Assembly (NCBI GenBank): GCA_020852865.1
Contig: JADYZZ010000027.1
Location: 28,264 to 92,263 of the forward strand
Direction of reading: 5' to 3'
DNA: 64,000 nucleotides
Origin: Rubrivivax sp.
GTDB lineage: Bacteria > Pseudomonadota > Gammaproteobacteria > Burkholderiales > Burkholderiaceae_C
A model generated the notes under the pieces. It had not been told where the DNA came from and ran no database searches. It saw nothing but the letters and a program-made list of their open reading frames with translations. Positions 18,239-27,325 of the stretch are shown here, in pieces. The position numbers and the translations under genes were made by a program. How positions within the stretch are numbered: the first letter of the stretch is position 1; each line of letters opens with the position of its first letter.

Positions 18239-18754
18239 TGCGCGGGCCGGGCATGCCGGCCCGGCCCTGCGCGCGCGGGACGCCGACGCTCAGAGCATTC
18301 CGAGCCCGCCAGCGGCCCGGTGTTCTTGAAGGAACCGCCGCCTTCCGCTTTGTCGTGGGCGTTTGATGTTCCTGTTCCCCGAGAGCCCGGTTTGCCGGCA
18401 CGCCGAGCGCGTCGGCCGCATGCTCGCACGCGTGGCCGGCAGCCACGCGGCCGAGCTCGGCGCGGCGCCGCCGCGCAGCGGGCGCGCAGGCGCCTGAGAA
18501 CGCGCGGCCCGGCGACGGGCCCTCCGGCCGCACCTCACCGGCCGCACCCCACCGGCAGTCGCGTGAACCTCCCGAGGTCATCCCGAGCGGCTCAGGCGAA
18601 TGTGCCGGCGGTCACCCGCATCGGTGACCGCCGGCACTTTCGCGGAGTCGAGGCCGTGCGGATCATCGCCGCATTGCCCGACGCGTCGGCTGAACAGGAG
18701 ACGAACGGCCATCGACGGGCATCGACGCAGGACATCCGAGCCAAGGAGCAGATC
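18239..18754. other. 516-base gene-poor region
   Basis: No gene is firmly supported. A 43-codon reading frame at 18366-18497 starts MFLFPESPVCRHAERVGRML and has plausible codon use, but it has no clear ribosome site, so it is only noted here. The main structure is the perfect 15-bp inverted repeat at 18602-18637. Confidence 0.45.
18602..18637. promoter_or_regulatory. perfect 15-bp inverted repeat upstream of an exported coiled protein gene
   Basis: Arms GTGCCGGCGGTCACC and GGTGACCGCCGGCAC are separated by six bases. It lies 118 bases before the ATG at 18755. The right arm resembles GGTGAC-N4-GGCAC-type sequences upstream of two other exported-protein genes (26667 and 28750). It could be an operator, or a terminator-like hairpin followed by TTT. 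Confidence 0.5.
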
Positions 18755-19270
18755 ATGGGATTCCATCGCCACCTGAGCACCGCCGCACTGGCCGCCGCTG
18801 CCGCGCTGACGCTGGGCGCCGCCGGCGCCTGGGCGCAGGTCAGCCCTACGCAGGAGGACCGCAGCCAGCTCGCGGCCGACCGCGCCGCGCTGGCCCGCGA
18901 GCGCGCCGGCGCGGCCGCCGACGAGGCGCGGCTGCGGCGCGACAAGGCCGAAGGCCGCATGGCCGCCGAGTCGAAGGACTCGATGCGCGTCTACCGTGAC
19001 CAGCGCGCCATCACCGGGATCAAGAAGGACCTCGCGCACGACCGCCCGGGCACGCTGCAGGACAAGACCGACCGCGCCTTCCTCGCCGGGGAGCACAAGG
19101 CTCTGGCGAGCGACACGAAGCGCCTCGAGCGCAACCGTGCGCAGGGCCGGATGGAAGCGACCTCGCCCGATGCCGCACGCGTTCAGCAGGACCGGCGCGC
19201 GATCGCCGGCCAGGAGAAGGCCATCGCCGAGGACAAGGCCGACCTGCGTGCCGATCAGCGCAAGAAGTGA
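18755..19270 (+). CDS. exported, highly charged coiled-coil-like protein
   Basis: Protein of 171 residues. The signal peptide ends at AWAQ. The rest is almost wholly helical and charged, with two related blocks containing RLRRDKAEGRMAAESKDS and RLERNRAQGRMEATSPDA, so the mature part looks like an internal duplication of about 80 residues. Such proteins occur in Burkholderiales as uncharacterised periplasmic proteins. The ribosome site AAGGAG is 7 bases before the ATG. No function is inferred. Confidence 0.7.
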   Translation: MGFHRHLSTAALAAAAALTLGAAGAWAQVSPTQEDRSQLAADRAALARERAGAAADEARLRRDKAEGRMAAESKDSMRVYRDQRAITGIKKDLAHDRPGTLQDKTDRAFLAGEHKALASDTKRLERNRAQGRMEATSPDAARVQQDRRAIAGQEKAIAEDKADLRADQRKK

Positions 19271-19355
19271 ATCCCGCCGGCCTCGCGGCCGAGCCCTGAC
19301 CCGCGGATGGCCGCAGCCTCCTGCGCCCACTGCACCGAAATTCCCGGAGACTCCC

Positions 19356-19907
19356 GTGAGCAGCACAAGCAGACCGCCCGCATTGGGCGACCACATCGTG
19401 ATGGCCTTGTTCGGCACCTACGGCGGCGCCGACGGGGCCGTGCGCCAGCTCGGCGCGGCCGGCGTGCCGCTTTCGGCGATCTCGGTCGTCGCCCGCAACT
19501 ACCACAGCGAGGACCAGCCGGTGGGCTACTTCAACGCCGGCGAGCGCGCGCGCTTCTACGGCAAGCTGGGCGCCTTCTGGGGCGGGCTGGCCGGCCTGCT
19601 GCTGGGCTCGGGCTTCTTCTTCCTGCCCGTGATCGGGCCGATGGTGGTGCTGGGGCCGCTCACTTCGGTCATCGTCGGCGGGATCGAAGGTGCGATTCTG
19701 GGCGGCGGGGCGTCGGCGCTGGTCGGCGCGCTCATGGCGATCGGCGTGCCCAGGAACTCCGTCGTGCGCTACGAGAGCGCGATCAAGGCCGACAAGTTCC
19801 TTGTCACCGTCCATGCGGGCAAGAACGAAACGGCGCGCATCCAGAAGCTGCTCGGGGAGGCCGGCGGCAGTGCGCTCGAGGTCCATGATCTGAGCGCGGC
19901 CGGCTGA
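19356..19907 (+). CDS. general-stress-type membrane protein with glycine-rich hydrophobic core
   Basis: Protein of 183 residues. It begins with a small alpha/beta part (MALFGTYGGADGAVRQLGAAGVPLSAISVVA), then a central Gly-rich hydrophobic region with two or more membrane helices (LAGLLLGSGFFFLPVIGPMVVLGPL), and ends KFLVTVHAGKNETARIQKLL. The N-terminus resembles general stress protein 17M/YflT and DUF1269-like proteins. The GTG at 19356 has a GGAG site and was preferred to later ATGs. The function is unknown; membrane stress is a guess. Confidence 0.7.
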   Translation: MSSTSRPPALGDHIVMALFGTYGGADGAVRQLGAAGVPLSAISVVARNYHSEDQPVGYFNAGERARFYGKLGAFWGGLAGLLLGSGFFFLPVIGPMVVLGPLTSVIVGGIEGAILGGGASALVGALMAIGVPRNSVVRYESAIKADKFLVTVHAGKNETARIQKLLGEAGGSALEVHDLSAAG

Positions 19908-20025
19908 GCGACGCGGCGCGCGCGCGTGACGGCCGACAGCGGACATCGCTTCCGATCCCGCAGCGCAGCGCACCGGAGTGGACCGGACTGCACCGCGTCG
20001 CAGTGCATCGAACGGCGAACGCATC

Positions 20026-21249
20026 ATGCCGGCCAAGCCATCCGCAGCAGCCGCGCGCGGCGGCGACGCGCCGACGGCGCTGGTGCTGCAAGGCGGCGGC
20101 GCACTGGGCGCCTACCAGGCCGGCGCCTACGAGGCGCTGGCGCTGCAAGGCGAGCGCGTGTCCTGGGTCGTGGGCATCTCGATCGGTGCGATCAATGCCG
20201 CGCTGATCGCGGGCAACCGGTGCGAGCGCCGGGTCGAGCGCCTGCGTGCGTTCTGGGAGCGCGTGAGCGTCGCGCTGCTGCCGTCGGCCACGCTTGGCGC
20301 GTGGTTCGCTCCGATGCGTCGATGGTGGGACGACGGCATGGCGATGCTCGGCGCCTGGCAGGGCATCGAAGGCTTCTTTCGCCCGCGCCCGCCCTGGGCC
20401 TGGTGGCCGCGGGCGCCGGTGAGCGTGTACGACACGGCGCCGTTGCGCGAGACACTGCGCGAGCTGGTCGACTTCGATCTGCTCGACAACGGACCGGTCC
20501 GCCTGTCGGTCGGCGCGGTCGACGTCGAGAGCGGCAACTTCATCTACTTCGACAACCGGCAGCAGGCGATCGGCGCCGAGCACATCATGGCCAGCGGGGC
20601 GCTGCCGCCGGGCTTGCCGCCGGTGCGCGTGGGCGAGCGCTGGTACCGGGACGGCGGCATCGTCTCCAACACGCCGCTGGCGCATGTACTCGCGACGCTG
20701 GAGACGGGCCCGGATGCGCCCGTCACCATCTTCCAGGTCGACCTGTTCAATGCCCGCGGCGCGCTGCCGCAAACAATCCTCGATGCCGCCGAGCGCGAGA
20801 AGGACATCCGCTTCTCGAGCCGCACGCGCATGGTGAGCGATCGGCTGCGCGAGCGCCACCAGTTGCGTCGCCGCCTGCGCGAGCTGGCCGCCTGGCTGCC
20901 GCAGACCAAGCGAACGAGCCCGGCGGTGCGCAGTCTGCTCGCCGAGACCGCGGATCCGCCGATCACGCTGGTTCACGTCATCCATCGACACAAACCCTAC
21001 GAGACCCAGACCAAGGACTACGAGTTCTCGCGCCTGTCGATGTGCGAGCACTGGGCCGCCGGCGTCGCCGACATGGCCGCGTCGCTGCAACTGCTGCAGC
21101 GCCAGCCCGCGATCGGACCGGGCGAGTTCCGCGTGCTCGATCGGCAGGCTGACACGCCGCCGCGCGCATACCGGCGCGCCGATCCGGGGGCCCCGGACGA
21201 CAGGACGAACGCGGCCGGCGCGCGCCGCACCTTCGAGACGGAGAGGTGA
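20026..21249 (+). CDS. patatin-like phospholipase with DUF3734 domain
   Basis: Serine hydrolase of 407 residues. The oxyanion-hole loop is [13 protein letters not shown], the nucleophile is in GISIGA (GxSxG), and the dyad Asp is in YRDGGIVSN. The C-terminal part, with [19 protein letters not shown], is the DUF3734 extension. It is followed after 5 bases by 3-hydroxybutyrate dehydrogenase, a pairing seen in Burkholderiales, which suggests a role around hydroxybutyrate or lipid turnover. This is inference. ATG 20026 was chosen over an upstream in-frame ATG for lack of conserved residues before it. Confidence 0.88.
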   Translation: MPAKPSAAAARGGDAPTALVLQGGGALGAYQAGAYEALALQGERVSWVVGISIGAINAALIAGNRCERRVERLRAFWERVSVALLPSATLGAWFAPMRRWWDDGMAMLGAWQGIEGFFRPRPPWAWWPRAPVSVYDTAPLRETLRELVDFDLLDNGPVRLSVGAVDVESGNFIYFDNRQQAIGAEHIMASGALPPGLPPVRVGERWYRDGGIVSNTPLAHVLATLETGPDAPVTIFQVDLFNARGALPQTILDAAEREKDIRFSSRTRMVSDRLRERHQLRRRLRELAAWLPQTKRTSPAVRSLLAETADPPITLVHVIHRHKPYETQTKDYEFSRLSMCEHWAAGVADMAASLQLLQRQPAIGPGEFRVLDRQADTPPRAYRRADPGAPDDRTNAAGARRTFETER

Positions 21250-21254
21250 CTCCC

Positions 21255-22079
21255 ATGAGCGTCATCGACCCGAGCGTGGTACACGGCACGACCCGGCTCA
21301 GCCTGGCCGGCAAGACGGCGCTCGTCACCGGCTCGGCCAGCGGCCTGGGCCGGCGCATCGCCGAAGTGTTCGCCGAGGCGGGCGCCGCCGTGGTGATCGC
21401 CGACCTGCGGCTGGCTGAGGCGCAGGCCTGCGCCGACGCGATCGCGTGCCAGGGGGCGCGCAGTCTGGCGCTGGCGATGGACGTCACCGACGAGGCCGCG
21501 GTCGAGGCCGGCTTCGCGCGCGTGCGCGGCCAACCGGGCGCGCTCGACATCCTGGTGAGCAACGCGGGCATCCAGATCGTCGCGCCGATCCAGGACTTCG
21601 GGTTCGCGGAGTGGAAGAAGCCGCTGGCGGTGCACCTGGACGGAGGCTTTCTCACGGCGCGCGCGGCGGTGCGCCAGATGATGGCCTCGGGCCGCGGCGG
21701 CAGCATCATCGTCATGGGCGCGGTGCACTCCAAGCATTCGTCCAGGCTCAAGGCCCCTTACGTGGCGGCCAAGCACGGCCTGGAAGGCCTGGCCAAGGTG
21801 ATCGCCAAGGAAGGCGCGCCCCACAACATCCGCAGCAACGTCATCTGCCCGGGCTTCGTGCGCACGCCTTTGGTGGAGAAGCAGATCCCGCAGCAGGCAC
21901 AGGAGCCGGGCATCAGCGAGTCAGACGTGATCGAGAACGTCATGCTCGAGGACACCGTGGATGGCCGGTTCACCACCGTGGACGACGTCGCGCAGGCCGC
22001 GCTGACGTTTGCCGCCTGGCCGAGCAACGCCCTCACCGGGCAGTCGCTGGTCGTCAGTCACGGCTGGTTCATGCAGTGA
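21255..22079 (+). CDS. D-3-hydroxybutyrate dehydrogenase
   Basis: SDR enzyme of 274 residues that oxidises 3-hydroxybutyrate, from PHB breakdown, to acetoacetate with NAD+. The cofactor motif is [19 protein letters not shown], with NAGIQ and the catalytic YVAAK. Family-specific text is present: [19 protein letters not shown] and [18 protein letters not shown], as in bacterial BdhA/HbdH. GGAGAGG precedes the ATG at 21255. It is translationally close to the patatin gene, so one operon is likely. Confidence 0.92.
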   Translation: MSVIDPSVVHGTTRLSLAGKTALVTGSASGLGRRIAEVFAEAGAAVVIADLRLAEAQACADAIACQGARSLALAMDVTDEAAVEAGFARVRGQPGALDILVSNAGIQIVAPIQDFGFAEWKKPLAVHLDGGFLTARAAVRQMMASGRGGSIIVMGAVHSKHSSRLKAPYVAAKHGLEGLAKVIAKEGAPHNIRSNVICPGFVRTPLVEKQIPQQAQEPGISESDVIENVMLEDTVDGRFTTVDDVAQAALTFAAWPSNALTGQSLVVSHGWFMQ

Positions 22080-22207
22080 GGGCAGAGCGGTGATGCCGTG
22101 GTGTGCCGACGTCAGGCAACCCATCGACCCGCCGATGGCGCCCGCGACACGGCACCCCGGCGCACTGTGCCGATATCCATCCACAGAGCTTCACGCAGGA
22201 GACGAAC

Positions 22208-23482
22208 ATGGCAATGCAGAGAAAGCAAGTCCTGATCCTCGGCGGCAACTTCGCCGGCCTCGGTGCGGCGCAGAAGATCCGCGACTACGCCGGCAAGGAC
22301 GTCGACATCACGCTCATCGACCGCAAGGCCTATCTCGACTACATCCCGAACATCCCGCTCGAGATGTTCGAGGGACGTGACCCCGCCAGCACGATGCACA
22401 TGGACCTGATCGGGCCGCTCGCGCACGAACAGGTGGCGTTTCGCCAGGCCGAGGTGCTGGGCATCGATGTGCCCGGGCGGCGCGTGCGCGTGCGGCCCAG
22501 CGAGCGGCCCGGCGCGGTGGAGTACTGGGTCGGCTACGACTGGCTCGTGATCGCACTCGGGGCGCGCCTGGCCTACGACGAGATCGAGGGCTTCGCCGCA
22601 CACGGGCATTCGGTGTCCGACGCCTTCCTCGCCAACCGCCTGATGGATTACCTGAAGCACGATTACAAGGGCGGCCCGATCGCGGTGGGCTCGGCGCGCT
22701 TCGAGCAGGGCAGCAAGGGTCGTCCGGCCTGGCTCAAGACCGCGCTCGCAGCCTGCGAAGGGCCGCCCGTGGAGGTGTCGCTGGCGCTGGCGCATTGGCT
22801 GCAGACCAACGGCAAGGGCGGCCCGAGGAACATCACGCTGTTCACGCCGGCTCCGATGATCGCCGAGGACGCCGGCGAGAAGGTGGTCGGCCAGCTCCTC
22901 GAAGCGGCCTCGAAGATGGGCTTCGGCTACGTCAACAACACGCAGGGCATCCGGCGCCTGACCGCCGAGGGCGTCGAGTTCGCCGACGGACGCAAGCTCG
23001 CTGCCGAACTCGCGATCGTGTTCCCGAACTGGCGGCCGCACGAGTTCCTGCGTGGGCTGCCGATCGCCGACGAGGTGGGCTTCATCGTCACCGACACGCT
23101 GATGCGCAACCCCGAGCACCCCGAGATCCTGGCCTGCGGCGACGCGGCCGCGCTCACGGTGCCCAAGCTCGGCGCGATCGGGCACCAGCAGACCGACATC
23201 GTCGGACGCCAGATCGCGCGCGATCTGGGCCGCATGAGCCCCGCGAAGGCCGACACGCCGCTCAAGCCGGTCGTCGTGTGCATCGGCGACATGGGCGGCG
23301 GCAAGGCCTTCTATATCCATGCCGACGCGTGGTACGGCGGTCCGATGCAGGAACTGCGCATGGGGCGGCTGCCCTACCTGCAGAAGGTGGCCTACAAGGA
23401 GATGTTCTTCAAGTCCGGCGGCCGCGTGCCGGGCTGGGCCCTGCCGGCAGCCGAGTGGATGTCGGAGAAATGGGCCGGGTAG
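22208..23482 (+). CDS. FAD/NAD-dependent oxidoreductase, sulfide:quinone reductase-like
   Basis: Flavoprotein of 424 residues. The FAD motif is QVLILGGNFAGLGAAQKIRDYA and the second FAD-binding segment is ILACGDAAALTVPKLG. The overall layout is that of the NDH-2/SQR superfamily. Cys in AACEGPP and in VVVCIGDMG sit roughly where SQR has its redox cysteines, but the full three-Cys set is not clear, so sulfide oxidation is not assured. AGGAGACG precedes the ATG. It stands alone between hydroxybutyrate dehydrogenase and the two-component genes. Confidence 0.82.
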   Translation: MAMQRKQVLILGGNFAGLGAAQKIRDYAGKDVDITLIDRKAYLDYIPNIPLEMFEGRDPASTMHMDLIGPLAHEQVAFRQAEVLGIDVPGRRVRVRPSERPGAVEYWVGYDWLVIALGARLAYDEIEGFAAHGHSVSDAFLANRLMDYLKHDYKGGPIAVGSARFEQGSKGRPAWLKTALAACEGPPVEVSLALAHWLQTNGKGGPRNITLFTPAPMIAEDAGEKVVGQLLEAASKMGFGYVNNTQGIRRLTAEGVEFADGRKLAAELAIVFPNWRPHEFLRGLPIADEVGFIVTDTLMRNPEHPEILACGDAAALTVPKLGAIGHQQTDIVGRQIARDLGRMSPAKADTPLKPVVVCIGDMGGGKAFYIHADAWYGGPMQELRMGRLPYLQKVAYKEMFFKSGGRVPGWALPAAEWMSEKWAG

Positions 23483-23555
23483 CGCCGGGAGCCCTGGCGC
23501 GCGCCGCGCGCGAGCCGCCGCTGTGCGTGCACCGCGCCACGGCGCCGGTTGCCGT

Positions 23556-24293
23556 TCAGCCGCGCCGCTCGATCGCGCGCACCGCGAGCTCGGTGCGGCT
23601 GTGTGCGTGCAGCTTGTCCATGATGCGGCTGACGTAGTTCTTCACCGTGCCTTCGGCCAGGAAGACCGTGGCCGCGATCTGCTTGTTGCTCTTGCCCTGC
23701 GCGATCAGCTCGACGATGCGCTCTTCCTTGTCGGTGAGCGGTTCGGCCAGCGGGTCGGCCGCGGCCGGCTTCCGGTTGGCGGCGGCGGTGCTCGGGCCGG
23801 CGTCGTCGGCGGCGGCGGATTGCGGACTCTCGGGCCGGCGGCCGGCCCACAGCGTGCGGAACTGCTCCATCACCTTGCGCGCGATCGAAGGCGACAGGCG
23901 CGACTCGCCGCGATGCACCGCGCGCACCGTATCGAGCACCTCGAGCTCGGAGGCGTCCTTCAGCAAGTAGGCGTGCGCGCCGGCGCGGATCGCGTCGAAG
24001 ACGAGTTCGTCGTGGTCGTACGTGGTGAGTACGACGATGCGCGTGGCCGGCAGCCGCGCGGTGATCTCGCGCGTGGCGACGACGCCGCTGGCGCGCGGCA
24101 TCTGCAAGTCCATGACGATGACGTCGGGCCGCGCCGCGAGCGCCGTCTGCACCGCCGCCAGCCCGTCGGCCGCCTCGCCGACGATCTCGATTCCGGGCTC
24201 GGTGCCGAGCATCAGCGTGAGCGCGCGCCGGATGAGCGGCTGGTCGTCGACGATCATCAGGCGCAGCGGCGGCGCCGCGGTCGGATCGTTCAT
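23556..24293 (-). CDS. NarL/LuxR-type response regulator
   Basis: Two-component DNA-binding regulator of 245 residues. The receiver domain has acidic DD in LMIVDDQPL, the phosphoacceptor Asp in VIVMDLQMP, Thr in VVLTTYD and Lys in LLKDAS. An Ala/Pro-rich linker of about 45 residues leads to a GerE-type HTH, LTDKEERIVELIAQGKSNKQIAATVFLAEGTVKNYVSRIMDKL. Its ATG overlaps the stop of a 79-residue gene (ATGA). The presumed kinase is encoded divergently at 24575. Confidence 0.93.
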   Translation of the reverse strand: MNDPTAAPPLRLMIVDDQPLIRRALTLMLGTEPGIEIVGEAADGLAAVQTALAARPDVIVMDLQMPRASGVVATREITARLPATRIVVLTTYDHDELVFDAIRAGAHAYLLKDASELEVLDTVRAVHRGESRLSPSIARKVMEQFRTLWAGRRPESPQSAAADDAGPSTAAANRKPAAADPLAEPLTDKEERIVELIAQGKSNKQIAATVFLAEGTVKNYVSRIMDKLHAHSRTELAVRAIERRG

Positions 24294-24529
24294 GGCGCGG
24301 AACCTGCAGGCGGGGCAGGCGGAGCGGGTGGCGCAGACGGAGCCGGCGCCGCCGGCGCGCCCGGCGGCGCCTCGCCGGCCCGGCGGCCCAGCCGCACGTG
24401 CAGCTCGCCGACCAGCGCCGAGGGCATGCGCGCGGTGAAGAAGCGCAACATCGCGGCCACGGCGAGCGCGGCCTGCTCGGCCGTCAGGCCGGCACCCCTG
24501 GAAACGGCGAGCACCAGTTCGTCGAACAT
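24290..24529 (-). CDS. small hypothetical protein translationally coupled to the response regulator
   Basis: Protein of 79 residues starting MFDELVLAVSRGAGLTAEQ. It has a helical part to about residue 50 (AALAVAAMLRFFTARMPSALVGELHVRLG) and a Pro/Ala-rich tail. The helical part resembles small YidB/DUF2267-like domains, but only loosely. Its TGA overlaps the regulator's ATG, and its start lies 45 bases from the divergent kinase start, so it is placed as first gene of the regulator operon. I infer no function. Confidence 0.6.
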   Translation of the reverse strand: MFDELVLAVSRGAGLTAEQAALAVAAMLRFFTARMPSALVGELHVRLGRRAGEAPPGAPAAPAPSAPPAPPAPPAGSAP

Positions 24530-24574
24530 CGCGGCGGCCCGCGCGCGCCAGCGCGCTGCGGGGACAATTCGAAG

Positions 24575-26452
24575 ATGCCCGACAGCGTAGCCGATCCCCA
24601 GCGCGCGACAACAGTGCCGACCGGCACTATCGAGCGCAACGAAGAGGCGACCGCAGCCCGGGCACCGCGCTGGCACATCCGCCTTGATCCGCGCCGGCAT
24701 CTGGCGGCGGCCATCGGCTGGGCCATGTTCGCCGTAATCGTGGTGGCATCGCTGGTGGCCGCGAACCTGGCGGCGACGGCAGCCGAGCGCCGCGGGCGGG
24801 CCGACTCGCAACGTCTGCTCGAGCAGTTCGCCGCGCAGATGCACCACGCGCTGGTGACGAACATCGAGACCCGGCTGACGATCATGCGCGCGACGGCGGC
24901 GCAGGTCGCGGTCTCCGGCGACCACGGCAAAGCCGCGCTGCGCCGGCATCTCGAAGCAGTGCAGGAGCAGTTTCCCGAATTCGCCTGGATCGGCGTGGCC
25001 GATGTCGAAGGGCTGGTCGTGGCCGCGACGCACGGCGTGTTCGAGGCGCGGAGCGTGGCCGATCGGCCCTGGTTCCAGGCGGCGAGTGCCGGGCCCTTCG
25101 TCGGTGAGGTGCGCCTGCACCGGCGCCTCGAAGCCCTGCTGGCGCAGGCCGCCGACGCCGGCCCGCAGCGCTACATCGACGCGGCCGCGCCGATCGTCGA
25201 CGCCCGGGAGACCGCCGTCGGCGTGATCGGCGGCTACATGGCGTGGAGCTGGGTCGAGCAGCTGCAGCGCGAGCTGCTGGGCGCTCTGGACTCCGGCGCT
25301 CGGCTCGAGCTGGTCTTGCTGGGCGGCGACGGCCGCGTGATCGGCGGGCCCGCAGACTGGATCGGCAAACCCTTCGCCGAGCGCGACGCAAGCGTCGGCG
25401 GGCGCTACCTCGTTGCCAGGCACGATCCGCACCTGCGGGCCCGCACCGCGCTGCCCTGGAGCGTGGTCCTGCGCCAGCCCGCTGCGCTGGCGCTCGCGCC
25501 GGCGCAACTGGCCGCGCGGTCGGTCTTCCTCGGGGTGCTGGGCGCGGGGCTGCTGGCGGCGCTGGCCGCCGTGCTGCTCACGCAGGCGCTCACGCGCCGT
25601 CTGGGGGCGCTGGCCACGGCGATCGGCAGCGTGCGCCGCGGCGAGCGCAGCGCGCTGGTGCTGCCTGCCGGGCGCGACGAGGTCGGGCAGATCGGCATCG
25701 TGCTGGCCGCACTCGTCGACCAGCTGCAGCGCGAGAAGGGCGCGCTTGCGCAGCTCAACCGCGAACTCGACCAGCGCGTCGCCGAGCGCTCGGCGCGCAT
25801 CGAGCGGCTGGCCGAGGAAGGCCGGGCGGCGGCGGTCACGCGCGAGCGGCTGAGGCTGGCGCGCGAGCTGCACGACACGCTCGCGCATTCGCTGATGGCG
25901 CTGCTCGCGCAGATCCGGCTGATGCGCAAGCTGCATCGGCGCCTGGGCGAGGAGGAACTCGACGCCGAGCTCGGCCGCGCCGAGGAAGTGGCGGCGAGCG
26001 GACTGGCCGAGGCGCGCGCGGCCATCATGCAGATGCGCGACGGCGGCGTGCAGGAGGTCGGGCTCGGCGCGGCGCTGCGCGAGCTGCTCGCGCGCTTCAC
26101 GCAGCGCAGCGGCATTGCCGCGGAACTGCATGCCGACGCCGCCGCCGGGGCGATGTCGGACGAGCGCGCCCAGACGCTGTACCGCATTGCCGAGGAGGCG
26201 CTGCGCAACGTCGAGCGGCATGCCGGGGCGCAGCGGGTGACGGTCGAGCTGCGCGAGAGCGGCGAGCCCGTCGCGCCGCGCCGCCTGCTGTGCATCGCCG
26301 ACGACGGCGCGGGCTTCGATCCGGGCGCTGCCGTGCCGGGCCATTACGGGCTGCGCGGCATGCGCGAGCAGGCCGTGCTGATCGAGGCCGCACTGCGCGT
26401 GCACAGCGCCCCGGGCGCGGGAACGCGCATCGAGCTCGAATTCGCGGCCTGA
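24575..26452 (+). CDS. sensor histidine kinase (HisKA_3/NarX-like)
   Basis: Membrane kinase of 625 residues. TM1 is at about residues 48-68 (AAAIGWAMFAVIVVASLVAANLA), followed by a periplasmic double-Cache-like sensor of ~250 residues. TM2 is near residue 320 (VFLGVLGAGLLAALAAVLLTQ), then a HAMP domain and a dimerisation helix with the phospho-His in LARELHDTLAHSLMALL. The HATPase domain has EEALRNVERHAGA and DDGAGFDPG. The ligand is unknown; Cache sensors bind small organic acids or amino acids. It is divergent from the regulator operon, with a 45-base shared promoter gap. Confidence 0.92.
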   Translation: MPDSVADPQRATTVPTGTIERNEEATAARAPRWHIRLDPRRHLAAAIGWAMFAVIVVASLVAANLAATAAERRGRADSQRLLEQFAAQMHHALVTNIETRLTIMRATAAQVAVSGDHGKAALRRHLEAVQEQFPEFAWIGVADVEGLVVAATHGVFEARSVADRPWFQAASAGPFVGEVRLHRRLEALLAQAADAGPQRYIDAAAPIVDARETAVGVIGGYMAWSWVEQLQRELLGALDSGARLELVLLGGDGRVIGGPADWIGKPFAERDASVGGRYLVARHDPHLRARTALPWSVVLRQPAALALAPAQLAARSVFLGVLGAGLLAALAAVLLTQALTRRLGALATAIGSVRRGERSALVLPAGRDEVGQIGIVLAALVDQLQREKGALAQLNRELDQRVAERSARIERLAEEGRAAAVTRERLRLARELHDTLAHSLMALLAQIRLMRKLHRRLGEEELDAELGRAEEVAASGLAEARAAIMQMRDGGVQEVGLGAALRELLARFTQRSGIAAELHADAAAGAMSDERAQTLYRIAEEALRNVERHAGAQRVTVELRESGEPVAPRRLLCIADDGAGFDPGAAVPGHYGLRGMREQAVLIEAALRVHSAPGAGTRIELEFAA

Positions 26453-26787
26453 GCGCAGGGTCCGGGCGTTCCGGACCTGCCTTCGCGCGGGGGCCGGCGC
26501 GCGGCGTCTTCTCGAATCCGTCGCCGACTTGCAGGACCTGCCGCCGCGGGGGACCGGCGCGCCGCAGCGCAAGCAAGCCGGCGCGCCCATCGCCGTCGTG
26601 CCTGCCGGCGGCGTCGGCGTCGTGCCGCCGGTCATGCGCAGGTCGTGACCGGCGTCGGTGCCCGGCGGTGACGCCCGGCACTGCACCACAGCGCGCGCGC
26701 TGCCTACAGTGCTCGGCCACGGGGGGCGGCCGGGCAAGGCCCGGCGCCCGGACCCCGGATCCGCACCGCAGCAAGAGGAGCCTCACC
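26453..26787. other. 335-base gene-free region
   Basis: No gene is supported. It holds imperfect inverted repeats of CCGGACCTG/CAGGACCTG type near the kinase stop, and the promoter-like block at 26661-26710 that recurs upstream of the lipoprotein gene at 28970. Confidence 0.5.
26661..26710 (+). promoter_or_regulatory. putative promoter block shared with 28744-28793
   Basis: CCCGGCGGTGACGC (26661-26674) is identical to 28744-28757. In both places GGTGACGC is followed, after the same spacing, by GCACTG and then by a -10-like CTACAGT (26704-26710) or CTAGATT. Both precede small exported proteins. Coregulation is inferred. Confidence 0.5.
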
Positions 26788-27270
26788 ATGGATTCGATCG
26801 CGCTCTCGCGGCGCGCGGCGCTCGGCGCCGCCGCTGCCGTCGTACTGGCCGCCGGCGTCGCCCGGCCGGCGCACGCCCAAAACGAACTCATCCTTCTCGA
26901 GGCCGCGCGCACGGCGCCGTTCATCAACGGCGGCATCGGCAAGGACGACGAAGCCTATATGCGCAAGATCGCCAGGGACTGGCCGCTGCGCATGGCGTTC
27001 TCGGAGCGCGGCGACAACGAATTCGTCGCCGATGTCGACCTGCTGGTTTCCGACCACAGGGGCGCGCCGATGCTTGCGCTGCCCAAGGCCGGCCCGCTGA
27101 CGTACGTGATGCTGCCGCCCGGCAAGTACCGCATCACGGCCCGCGTCAACGGCAAGACCGAGGCGCGCGAGGTGACGCTCGACGGTAAGAACGGCGTCGA
27201 TGTAGCCTTCCACTGGAAGGGCAAACCGAAGGTCGATCCATGGGACGGCAAGCTGATCGGGGCGAAGTAG
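26788..27270 (+). CDS. exported [30 protein letters not shown] protein
   Basis: Protein of 160 residues with a signal peptide containing SRRAALG (twin-Arg-like but short of the full Tat motif), cut near AHAQ. The mature part is beta-rich and resembles a carbox[20 protein letters not shown]-like or transthyretin-type fold: YVMLPPGKYRITARVNGKTEAREVTLDGKNGVDVAFHW. AAGAGGAG precedes the ATG. The function is unknown; proteins of this shape bind cell-surface partners or act in the periplasm. Confidence 0.72.
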   Translation: MDSIALSRRAALGAAAAVVLAAGVARPAHAQNELILLEAARTAPFINGGIGKDDEAYMRKIARDWPLRMAFSERGDNEFVADVDLLVSDHRGAPMLALPKAGPLTYVMLPPGKYRITARVNGKTEAREVTLDGKNGVDVAFHWKGKPKVDPWDGKLIGAK

Positions 27271-27325
27271 GCTCGGCGCGCGCCGGCGCGCCGCCTCGCA
27301 CGGCAGGCGTGCGCCCCGCTGCGCG

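Noticed and set aside
18366..18497. 43-codon frame starting MFLFPESPVCRHAE
   Set aside because: Plausible composition but no ribosome site or known relative; too weak to call a gene.
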